Source: Scybalenecus merdavium
GTDB taxonomy: Bacteria; Bacillota; Clostridia; Oscillospirales; Acutalibacteraceae
DNA length: 7,323 nt
Assembly: GCA_018714405.1 (NCBI GenBank)
Contig: DVNM01000001.1
Coordinates: forward strand, 1-7,323
Reading direction: 5' to 3'
Each line of letters opens with the position of its first letter. The first letter of the stretch is position 1. Both the position numbers and the translations under genes were made by a program. The notes under the pieces were generated by a model. It worked only from the letters and a program-made list of their open reading frames with translations. It searched no databases and was not told the DNA's origin. Below are positions 1 to 6,070 of the stretch, piece after piece.

Positions 1-13
1 ATATCTTATTTGT

Positions 14-50
14 AAAAAACATCTGGCCATGAATTGCCGGATGTTTTTTT
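14..50. terminator. Bidirectional hairpin terminator
   Basis: An inverted repeat pairs AACATCTGGC with GCCGGATGTT (one G-U pair) around an 8-base loop. It is flanked by an A-run on the left and a T-run on the right, so either strand ends in a U-tract. It lies 26 bases beyond the stop codon of the leftward lipoprotein pseudogene (76), so it is the natural terminator of that gene. It could also end a rightward transcript entering from outside the window. Confidence 0.85.
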
Positions 51-75
51 ACAATATTGGAACAGGGAAAGAAGA

Positions 76-695
76 TCAGTTGCTGCAGGCGTTTACGATT
101 TGGTTGGCAAGCCGCCAGTAAATGCTGGTGCGGCCGGTGTAGTCGCCGGTAAAGGCGATAATGAGTTCCAGCTCAGGCACCACAAAAATATACTGCCCGG
201 CGTATGCGTAAGCAGGTGGCGGATCGTGACCTGCTGCCAGCGCGGGTCGTCTTTTTCCTTCAGCTGCGGAAAGTATTCAGCGATCGGCGTGTCCACGCTT
301 TCCATAAATCCTTTGTCAATGGCAATACCCACAAGTGCGCTTGTTACGCTTTTGGAGGCGGAGTGCAGCAGAAAGCTGGTGGTGCTGTCGTAGCCGTCCT
401 TGTAATATTCGTCTACGATGCGGCCGTTTCGCACTATGACGGAGGTCAGCAGGGGAAATGTGTCAAATGTGCCGTGCACATCCTCCAGTACAGCCGGGTC
501 TATGCCCTGGTTTTCGGGCGTGTCCTTTTGCCAGATCCACTGCGTAACGGGTTCGGTCGCCGTTTCCGTCTGCGGTGTGGACTGCGTGTCCGGCTCTGTC
601 TTTGGTTCTGTATTGTTCGTGCAGCCGGTGCATACGGCCAGAAACAGCACAGCGCTCATCAGCAGTGTGCTGATTTTTTTTATTATTCTTTTCAT
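76..695 (-). pseudogene. Serine beta-lactamase-like lipoprotein, internally deleted and frameshifted
   Basis: This was an exported serine hydrolase of the beta-lactamase/penicillin-binding-protein-like family (class C-like, 6-aminohexanoate-dimer-hydrolase type). The start ATG at 693-695 follows a GAGGTG ribosome binding site seven bases upstream. Residues 1-25 form a lipoprotein signal with CTGC (Cys25), followed by a Thr/Glu/Pro-rich linker to about residue 50. The catalytic SxxK motif is S112-A-S-K115, and RHLLTHTPG (159-167) matches the family's HLLTHTSG. After that the frame encodes unrelated sequence to a stop near 93. Reading the shifted frame from about 205 down to TGA at 76-78 gives YAGQYIFVVPELELIIAFTG and a short tail, which resembles the family's C-terminus. 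The middle of the domain, with the Tyr-x-Asn motif, is therefore missing, probably 100 residues or more given usual lengths of 330-400. The product should be inactive. What is seen: the two frames and motifs. What is inferred: the deletion and its size. Confidence 0.85.
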
Positions 696-955
696 GGTAA
701 CACCTCATTATATGGACAGTTCCTGTTTATGGGTAAACAAAAACGCCTCTTTATAATATTATAGCATGTTTATTTTAAAACAGAAGAATATATTTGGTTA
801 TTTGGCTTAAACCCTGCGGTAATAACGGGCGTTTATTAATGTTTGTTTTTGTACAGGCTGCTCAGCATGTACCGCCTGTGGCTAAGGATGTTTTAAAAGT
901 ACGTTTTGCGGTTCGGTCATGGCCAATCGCACAACTTTTGGCGTATAATTGGCGG
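696..955. other. Divergent intergenic region, left part
   Basis: No convincing gene is seen here. The left end holds the leader and promoter of the leftward pseudogene. Between about 790 and 955 the only structures I see are an ACAGGC/GCCTGT inverted repeat (853-858 and 874-879) enclosing the small palindrome TGCTCAGCA, and GCCAAT/ATTGGC (922-927 and 948-953) just upstream of the rightward -35. Both have 6-bp arms and could be operators or chance. A 62-codon open frame at 794-982 lacks a ribosome binding site and runs through the rightward promoter, so I do not call it. Confidence 0.5.
758..766 (-). promoter_or_regulatory. Extended -10 promoter of the lipoprotein pseudogene
   Basis: On the minus strand the sequence reads TGCTATAAT, an extended -10 (TGn) with a perfect TATAAT. 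It lies about 62 bases upstream of the start codon at 695. The -35 position holds only TTCTGT- or CTTCTG-like sequence, which is weak, but extended -10 promoters tolerate this. The ribosome binding site CACCTC (GAGGTG on the minus strand) is at 701-706. Confidence 0.6.
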
Positions 956-983
956 TTGACTCTTTTTTGTTTTATGGTATAAT
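956..983 (+). promoter_or_regulatory. Strong sigma-A promoter of the hydrolase/phosphatase operon
   Basis: The -35 is TTGACT (956-961) and the -10 is a perfect TATAAT (978-983), 16 bases apart. The -10 is preceded by TG at 975-976, making an extended -10. The predicted start of transcription is near 990, giving a leader of about 90 bases before the ATG at 1079. It drives the metallo-hydrolase and, with no terminator between them, the phosphatase. Confidence 0.85.
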
Positions 984-990
984 ATTTATA

Positions 991-1002
991 ATACCCGGGT
1001 AT
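991..1002. promoter_or_regulatory. Perfect 12-bp palindrome at the predicted transcription start
   Basis: ATACCCGGGTAT is a perfect palindrome beginning eight bases after the -10 hexamer, so it covers the predicted +1. This is a typical place for a dimeric repressor to block RNA polymerase. The regulator is unknown, and no gene in the window is an obvious candidate apart from the distant AraC-type protein. The site being an operator is an inference. Confidence 0.5.
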
Positions 1003-1053
1003 CGTATACTTTTATCGTGGTTTTAGAAGCATTTGCAGTATAAAAGTGTGCGA
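1002..1053 (+). promoter_or_regulatory. Leader RNA hairpin with a 14-bp stem
   Basis: TCGTATACTTTTAT (1002-1015) pairs with ATAAAAGTGTGCGA (1040-1053) over 14 consecutive positions, 12 Watson-Crick and two U-G. The 24-base loop is at 1016-1039. The hairpin ends seven bases before the purine-rich ribosome binding region at 1061-1069. There is no U-tract after it, so it is not a standard terminator. It may stabilise the mRNA, affect translation, or bind a regulator. I do not recognise a named riboswitch. Confidence 0.6.
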
Positions 1054-1078
1054 AACACCGGAGAGGGGGTTATTTTTT

Positions 1079-2098
1079 ATGACAAAAACAAGAAAAATCG
1101 TAACGGCTGTTATTGCCGTGCTCTGTGCCATTTTGCTCGTCATCGGGCTTACGTTGCTGTTTGTGATCGGCATACCGGCTGCGCAGTTCAGCAGTAAAGT
1201 TGAAAATGTGCAGCTGCAGCCGGTTTCACAGTCCGGCGAGGGCGGCGACCGCATCCATTTTATGAATACCGGCAGTTCCGATGCTATTTTGCTGGAGAGC
1301 GACGGCCATTTTGCCCTGATCGATGCCGGCGAGGATACGGACAATCCGCGTGGCTTTGAAGCGTTGGAGCTGGAGGGTTTTGAAGACCGCGTGCTGGCGT
1401 ATTTGAAAGAGAATGCCGCCGACGAGAACGGGCAGGTCTATTTGGATTTTGTCGTGGGCACGCACTGCCATTCTGACCATCTTGGCGGTTTTGACACGAT
1501 TTTTGCGGATGATGCCGTAACGGCCGGCCGTGCTTACCTGAAAGTGTATGACAGCAGCAAAATCAAGGAAAAAGAGGTTGAAGAGTGGGACAATCAGGAG
1601 GTTTACGACCAAATGGTCAATGCCCTGCAGGCTAAGAATATCCCAATCGTTTCCGAGCCGGACGGCACGCCGTTCACGCTTGGCAATTTTACGATAACGC
1701 TTTTTAACACAGACGACCCGCAAACAGATGAAAAAGTCGGTGAAAACGACCAGTCGCTTGGTGTCCTTGTCGAAAAGAACGGCACCCGCGTTTTTCTGGC
1801 CGGCGATATAGACAGCTATTCCGGTGACGAGGCCAGATTGGCGCCGGAGATCGGTAAGGTAGACCTGCTGAAAGTCGGCCACCACAGCTACGTCATGTCC
1901 AGCACGCGCAAGTTTATCAAAACGCTTTCACCCGAAACTTGTGTGATCACGAACAACTATGAATCCCTGCACAAACCTGTTTCGGCATACATACAGTATC
2001 TGTGCGACCCGGACTTTCTGCTTACAGGCCGTGAAAACGGCATTGTTGCCGTGATCGGCGACAATGGGCAGATCGACTATTATAATGACATTCATTAA
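1079..2098 (+). CDS. Membrane-anchored ComEC-like metallo-beta-lactamase-fold hydrolase
   Basis: A 339-residue exported metallohydrolase. Residues 1-6 are basic (MTKTRK) and 7-33 form one hydrophobic segment, acting as an uncleaved anchor or signal, so the domain lies outside the membrane. The fold resembles the C-terminal domain of the DNA-uptake protein ComEC: IHFMNTGSSDAILLES (59-74), LIDAG (80-84), the metal motif THCHSDHLGG (128-137; H129, H131, D133, H134), NDQSLGVLV (223-231), FLAGDID (239-245, D243) and VGHHS (266-270). No ComEC membrane channel is present, so it is a stand-alone hydrolase. In related stand-alone proteins the substrate is often unknown; phosphodiesters or phosphonate/lipid esters are possible. 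I chose ATG 1079 because AGGGGG (1064-1069) lies nine bases upstream and the signal segment then starts normally; an upstream in-frame GTG at 1046 sits inside the leader hairpin. It is the first gene of an operon with the phosphatase, 27 bases downstream. Confidence 0.85.
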   Translation: MTKTRKIVTAVIAVLCAILLVIGLTLLFVIGIPAAQFSSKVENVQLQPVSQSGEGGDRIHFMNTGSSDAILLESDGHFALIDAGEDTDNPRGFEALELEGFEDRVLAYLKENAADENGQVYLDFVVGTHCHSDHLGGFDTIFADDAVTAGRAYLKVYDSSKIKEKEVEEWDNQEVYDQMVNALQAKNIPIVSEPDGTPFTLGNFTITLFNTDDPQTDEKVGENDQSLGVLVEKNGTRVFLAGDIDSYSGDEARLAPEIGKVDLLKVGHHSYVMSSTRKFIKTLSPETCVITNNYESLHKPVSAYIQYLCDPDFLLTGRENGIVAVIGDNGQIDYYNDIH

Positions 2099-2112
2099 CG
2101 TTTTACTTGTCT

Positions 2113-2128
2113 GGGAGGGAATGAGTTG
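2113..2128 (+). promoter_or_regulatory. Ribosome binding site that sets a TTG start
   Basis: GGGAGG (2113-2118) is seven bases before TTG at 2126-2128. An ATG at 2121 is only two bases from this site and its frame stops after two codons (ATG AGT TGA), so it cannot be the gene's start. TTG places the basic-hydrophobic lipoprotein signal directly after initiation. Confidence 0.75.
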
Positions 2129-3238
2129 AGCTTTGTAAAAAAATCATGCAGCGCTTTGCTCGTACTGGTTTTGCTGGCGGGGCTGTTTGCCGGCTGTACC
2201 CAAGCGCAGCCGGCAGCGCAGGCCGATGCTGTTTTGTCCGCCGTTTCCCCGGTGGAGGAAACGGTCGATCTGCACACATTCGGCCAAAAGACTTTCCTGA
2301 GCGGTCCGAATGCGCTGTTGGGCCTTTATGCAGGCGGGCAAAAAGAGAAAAGCCGCCCGTTGGCCGTAGAATTTTCGTGGACATATGCCGGTGATGCAAA
2401 AGACGGCTTTACGCTGTCTTTAAGTGAAGCAGCCGATATGACAGACAGCGTGACTTATACCACAAATGAAACGCGGCTTTCTGTTTATAACCTGAAGATC
2501 GGCACAACGTATTACTGGACGGTCAGCACAGCAGATACGCAAAGTGCCGTCGCCTCTTTTACAACGAGCGATCAGGCGCCGCGCAACCTTTATGTGGATG
2601 GCGTTACAAATGTAAGAGATCTGGGCGGCTGGGAAACGCAGAACGGTTCCCGGACAAAGCAGGGCATGATCTATCGCTGTGGCCGGTTGAACGAAAGCGA
2701 TACGGACACGGTGAATATTGAGATCACCGACAGCGGCCGGCAGACGATGCTGGATACGCTTGGCATCCGAACAGAAATCGATGTGCGCATGGCCGCTACA
2801 AAAGAAACCGGCGGGATCACTGCCAGTCCGCTCGGCGACAGCGTTGTTTATATAAACTGCCCAATGGAATGGGACGGTAAAATGTTCGCCGACAACCAGG
2901 CGCAGATATTAAAGATTTTTTCGGTTCTTGCCGATGAAAACAGTTACCCGCTGATCATACATTGCAATATCGGCACGGACCGAACCGGCATGCTTTCATT
3001 TTTGATCAATGCGCTGCTTGGCGTGCCGGAAGAAAGTTTGTATAAGGATTATCTGTTTTCCAACTTCGGCAACATCGGCGGCAAGCGTCCGCTGAAAAAT
3101 TTGCTGAATGCAGATTATTACCAGGCGGTTATGGATTCAAAAGGGCAGACGCTCAGCGAAAAAACCTATAACTGTCTGCTTGGGATCGGCGTGCCCGGCG
3201 AGCAGCTGGACCGCGTGATCGAATTGTTGTCTGCATGA
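2126..3238 (+). CDS. Lipoprotein tyrosine-phosphatase-family protein with FN3-like N-terminal domain
   Basis: A 370-residue surface lipoprotein starting at TTG. Residues 1-24 are a signal peptide with lipobox FAGC, Cys24 being the lipid anchor. Residues about 75-148 look like a fibronectin-III-type beta domain (FSWTYAGD, LSVYNLKIGTTYYWTVSTAD, SFTTSD). Residues about 150-370 are a protein tyrosine/serine phosphatase domain of the Y_phosphatase3 (PF13350) type: TNVRDLGGW (161-169, the family hallmark NxRDLGG), MIYRCGRLNESD (181-192), EIDVR (217-221) and the P-loop HCNIGTDRTG (279-288), with nucleophile C280 and phosphate-binding R286. All key residues are present, so it should be active. The family hydrolyses phosphotyrosine, other phosphoproteins or phosphoinositides; the substrate here is unknown. 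An extracytoplasmic location suggests cell-surface, host-derived or dietary phosphorylated molecules. It is co-transcribed with the preceding metallohydrolase and followed by a strong terminator. Confidence 0.88.
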   Translation: MSFVKKSCSALLVLVLLAGLFAGCTQAQPAAQADAVLSAVSPVEETVDLHTFGQKTFLSGPNALLGLYAGGQKEKSRPLAVEFSWTYAGDAKDGFTLSLSEAADMTDSVTYTTNETRLSVYNLKIGTTYYWTVSTADTQSAVASFTTSDQAPRNLYVDGVTNVRDLGGWETQNGSRTKQGMIYRCGRLNESDTDTVNIEITDSGRQTMLDTLGIRTEIDVRMAATKETGGITASPLGDSVVYINCPMEWDGKMFADNQAQILKIFSVLADENSYPLIIHCNIGTDRTGMLSFLINALLGVPEESLYKDYLFSNFGNIGGKRPLKNLLNADYYQAVMDSKGQTLSEKTYNCLLGIGVPGEQLDRVIELLSA

Positions 3239-3246
3239 ATAGATTA

Positions 3247-3284
3247 AAAAAACAGACCGGGAATAAAATCCCGGTCTGTTTTTT
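3247..3284. terminator. Bidirectional terminator between convergent genes
   Basis: A perfect stem pairs AAAAAACAGACCGGGA with TCCCGGTCTGTTTTTT around the loop ATAAAA (3263-3268). A/T runs at both sides make it work in both directions. It starts 8 bases after the phosphatase stop and ends 15 bases from the stop of the leftward glycosidase, so it serves both. Confidence 0.93.
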
Positions 3285-3299
3285 GCGGCGAAAGTAAAC

Positions 3300-5981
3300 T
3301 TACAGCATGAACTGGATCGTCTGGCTTTCGCCGGCTTTCATCGTTACGGTGCGTGTATCACTTCCCACACTCAGGCCGCATGCAACCTCGATCGTCTGGT
3401 CGATTTCTGACTGGATGGTGACTTCGGCCGTTTTGGCATCGGTGTCCCATGTCAGGTTCGTGATAACGGCTCTGGTGCGTGTGCGCAGGCCTGTGAGTGT
3501 GCCGGCGTTGAAGCCGCTTTCCGGCAGGGCCGGCAGGATCTCAATGCGTTCGGTGTCGGAATACACCAGGCTTTCGTTTATGATGCCCAGGTAGCCGATG
3601 GCAAAGTCTGTGCAGTAGCAGCTGCCGCGGTCATAGTCGTGGTTCGTCATCAGCGAATCGTAATAAATTTTGTGGTTCATCAGGTTGAGCAGCGCGTCGG
3701 TCAGACTGATGCGGTCTTTCAGCCGTGCCGCGATCAGGCTGCGGTGTACCAGTGCGTGGCTGGCTTCGTTTTCACTTTCGCGGTTGGCAATGGCTTGCAT
3801 ACAGGCCCGTGCCAGCCGCGCGTCTGTTTGCGTTTCATCCAGCGGCCAGGCACAGTACAGGTGGCTCAAATGGCGGTGCTCGTTGTTTTCTTCAAACTGG
3901 TTGCAGGCCCATTCCTTGAGTGCGCCGGTCTCGTCAAACAAATAAGGCGGCAGCTGGTCGATCATCGTCTGCCAGTAGTCCACTGTTTGTGTCTGTCCCA
4001 GGTCGTTCAGTACAGAGATCAGCATTTCCAGGTTGGAACGGCAGGCCGCAATGTCGATGGCGGTGTTCGCATCGGACGGGCTGGGGTAGTTGGATGGGTT
4101 ATTTTCCGGCGAATAGCTTGGCAGAATGCAGTATCTTTCGCCACGCTGCAGCGCTGTTTTTCCGGCTTCGTAATGGATGTTGCCGTCGGCGTCCGTATAG
4201 TATTCCGGTGTCAGCATCTGGTCCCAGTAGTTTGCGGATTTTGTCAGAAGCGGCAGCAGAATATCCTCTTCCAGCCGCAGATAGCCGCGCGTTTCAATGG
4301 CGGCGATCTGTTCGTCCGTCAAGTCCTCGGCCGTAGGGGAAAGTACGGAACGCAGCGCATCCAAATCGATCTCATCGCTTAGCGGGATCTGTATGTTGCC
4401 CCAGGACTGCAGCGTTTCATACAGCGGCAAAATCAGCCAGCTGGCCCCGGCGTTCCAGTAGCGGAACGGGTAGGGGTAACAGGTTTCTGTGATCACGGCT
4501 TTGTCGCCGTCCGTGTTGACCGGTGCCTGGATGGCGTCCGTATAACCGTGCGTTGCCATGGCGTTTTCTTCCCAGTCGGGCAGCTGCCGCAGAATAAAGT
4601 AGGCGTAGCCCGTGTAGGAGGCCGGCATGTTGCCGCTGTTCATGGAAGAGGTCTGCAGGTTTACATTGGCGTCCATCGTGTATTTGCTGCCCCAGCCGGG
4701 GTTCCATTCGCCGGTCCACATGCCGTACAGGCGCGGCGTGGAAGAGCCGCTGCTGCAAAGGTAGGCGTATCTGCCGGACTGGTAAACACGCTCAGCCAGT
4801 GCGCTGCTGATCTCTTTGGCGCCTTTTTGTTCTTTCAGCAGCGTTTCGTTAGCGACTGCGCTGTCGCCGCCCTGCAGTGAGAGCGTTACGGCGCTGTATT
4901 CCGGCGTGTAAAGCGACAGATGCGCCTGAAGCGCCGCATTGTAATCAAATGTAGAGCCATTTATGTATTTCTGCGCGGTCGCTTTGGCCTGCGCATATAG
5001 TTCGTTTGTCAGTTCATACTCCTGCGCCGCATCGAAATCGGCATAGCTGCCCATGTCGTAGGTGCGGTCAGATATGGTGACCAGATAAACAGCGTCCGCA
5101 TTCGTGATTTCCAGCTGCGGGTTGCTGTCGGATACATACTGTTCGTCTTTCACCTCATCGCCCATAACGGTTTTGGCACTTCCGTTTTCTGTCACAACGT
5201 AGGTCACGGTGGCGTAGCCGCCGTCTTTTAACTCGCTGTTTTCATAGTTCGGGTAGTGTGCTGCAAAACCAAGTGCATCCGATTGCGGGAAAGCGATTTT
5301 TTTATACTTCAAATCCACTTCACAGCCGTCGCCATAGTTGGCAAAGGCTGAAATGTCGTCGAACGAAAGCGTTAAATTCAGCTTTTCGCCGTTCGATGAT
5401 TTGGTGATTTTGGTAAATGTTGCGCCGTCTGCGCGCGAGGTGAATGTCAGCCGTTCCCATGTGCCGTTTTTATCGGTGTAACGCACGCCGACTTCGGCCG
5501 TTTCGTAATTTGTATAGCGCAGGTAATCCTGTAATTTTTCTTTATCCTGGTCAATACGCAGCGCACCGCCCGGGTGAAAGCTGTAGACGTCGTCATAACT
5601 GGCGTTGTCCACAATGTCTTCACCGTTTACAATGTTCTGCTTGACAGTGGGCAGTTCGTCGGCTGTGTCCGGGCAGTAGCGCACATTTTTATTCGGCAGA
5701 ATAAAGTGCATGTTCTGAAAAATCAGGCTGTCGCTGTAAGGGGCGCCGCTGGTGATCACGCCCTGCAGCCCGTTGCCGGAGATCATGCCCTGCCGCCAGT
5801 CGTTCGTAGAGTTTGTTTTGTTGGCTTTCAGCTCTGTATAATCGGTGCTGTAAGAAAAAGCAGTTGTGTTTTCAAACAAAGTGGCAATGTCGGCCGCTTC
5901 CGATGCCGTGCTGCACGAGACAAAAGGCACTGCCAGGCAGACGATCATCAGCATGCAGATAATCACTTTTAATTTTTTCAT
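3300..5981 (-). CDS. GH95-like (alpha-L-fucosidase family) lipoprotein glycoside hydrolase
   Basis: An 893-residue exported glycosidase, longer than the usual 750-800 of GH95. Residues 1-23 are a signal peptide ending FVSC (Cys23, an acceptable but not ideal lipobox). The N-terminal beta domain contains the family-like GNGLQG (69-74). The (alpha/alpha)6 catalytic domain shows RLYGMWTGEWNPGWGSKYT (417-435) and then N439-V-N441, corresponding to the paired Asn residues of the characterised Bifidobacterium enzyme AfcA. PSYSPEN (621-627) gives E625, the probable general acid. HRHLSHLY (702-709) and TDFAIG (791-796) follow; D792 may be the residue activating the Asn base. The C-terminus has ILPALPESGF and GTLTGLRTR (815-835). 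GH95 enzymes mainly hydrolyse alpha-1,2-L-fucosides and some act on L-galactosides; the specificity here cannot be told. Ribosome binding site AGGAGGG (5987-5993, minus strand) is 5 bases from the ATG. It is divergent from an AraC-type regulator, which suggests glycan-responsive control. Confidence 0.8.
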   Translation of the reverse strand: MKKLKVIICMLMIVCLAVPFVSCSTASEAADIATLFENTTAFSYSTDYTELKANKTNSTNDWRQGMISGNGLQGVITSGAPYSDSLIFQNMHFILPNKNVRYCPDTADELPTVKQNIVNGEDIVDNASYDDVYSFHPGGALRIDQDKEKLQDYLRYTNYETAEVGVRYTDKNGTWERLTFTSRADGATFTKITKSSNGEKLNLTLSFDDISAFANYGDGCEVDLKYKKIAFPQSDALGFAAHYPNYENSELKDGGYATVTYVVTENGSAKTVMGDEVKDEQYVSDSNPQLEITNADAVYLVTISDRTYDMGSYADFDAAQEYELTNELYAQAKATAQKYINGSTFDYNAALQAHLSLYTPEYSAVTLSLQGGDSAVANETLLKEQKGAKEISSALAERVYQSGRYAYLCSSGSSTPRLYGMWTGEWNPGWGSKYTMDANVNLQTSSMNSGNMPASYTGYAYFILRQLPDWEENAMATHGYTDAIQAPVNTDGDKAVITETCYPYPFRYWNAGASWLILPLYETLQSWGNIQIPLSDEIDLDALRSVLSPTAEDLTDEQIAAIETRGYLRLEEDILLPLLTKSANYWDQMLTPEYYTDADGNIHYEAGKTALQRGERYCILPSYSPENNPSNYPSPSDANTAIDIAACRSNLEMLISVLNDLGQTQTVDYWQTMIDQLPPYLFDETGALKEWACNQFEENNEHRHLSHLYCAWPLDETQTDARLARACMQAIANRESENEASHALVHRSLIAARLKDRISLTDALLNLMNHKIYYDSLMTNHDYDRGSCYCTDFAIGYLGIINESLVYSDTERIEILPALPESGFNAGTLTGLRTRTRAVITNLTWDTDAKTAEVTIQSEIDQTIEVACGLSVGSDTRTVTMKAGESQTIQFML

Positions 5982-6009
5982 TGTATCCCTCCTGCTTTTA
6001 TGGTAACAT
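5981..6009 (+). promoter_or_regulatory. Possible promoter of the AraC-type regulator
   Basis: TTGTAT (5981-5986) and TAACAT (6004-6009) are 17 bases apart, and the second hexamer is preceded by TGG, giving an extended -10. Each hexamer is a partial match. I found no equally good leftward promoter for the glycosidase within the 89-base gap; it may depend on an activator or start inside the neighbouring gene. Confidence 0.35.
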
Positions 6010-6027
6010 ATTTCATAAGAAAAAATG

Positions 6028-6052
6028 CGACATGTTTTTGAAGAATATGTCG
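6028..6052. promoter_or_regulatory. Inverted repeat in the glycosidase/regulator divergent region
   Basis: CGACATGTT (6028-6036) and AATATGTCG (6044-6052) are 9-base arms with one G-U/T-G position, separated by seven bases. On DNA this is a plausible operator for the divergent pair. On the rightward transcript it would form a hairpin ending seven bases before the GGAGGGGG ribosome binding site (6059-6066). Which role is used cannot be decided from sequence. Confidence 0.5.
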
Positions 6053-6070
6053 TGTTTTGGAGGGGGAAGT

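Noticed and set aside
943..948. A second TATAAT upstream of the rightward promoter
   Set aside because: There is no acceptable -35 at 16-18 bases, and the TTGACT/TATAAT pair just downstream is far better.
794..982. 62-residue open frame in the rightward intergenic region
   Set aside because: No ribosome binding site, no recognisable domain, and it runs across the -35 and -10 of a strong promoter.
1002..1053. Leader hairpin as an intrinsic terminator or named riboswitch
   Set aside because: No U-tract follows the stem, the loop lacks any riboswitch core I recognise, and only one stem is evident.
1046..1078. GTG at 1046 as an upstream start for the metallohydrolase
   Set aside because: It lies inside the leader hairpin stem, has no Shine-Dalgarno sequence, and would put 11 extra residues before a normal basic-hydrophobic signal. 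ATG 1079 has AGGGGG at the right distance.
1226..1885. 219-residue open frame on the opposite strand of the metallohydrolase
   Set aside because: It is antisense to a gene with clear metal-binding motifs, has no ribosome binding site and shows no domain.
3639..4382. 247-residue open frame on the plus strand inside the glycosidase gene
   Set aside because: Antisense shadow of the GH95-like coding sequence; its composition follows codon periodicity and no motif is visible.
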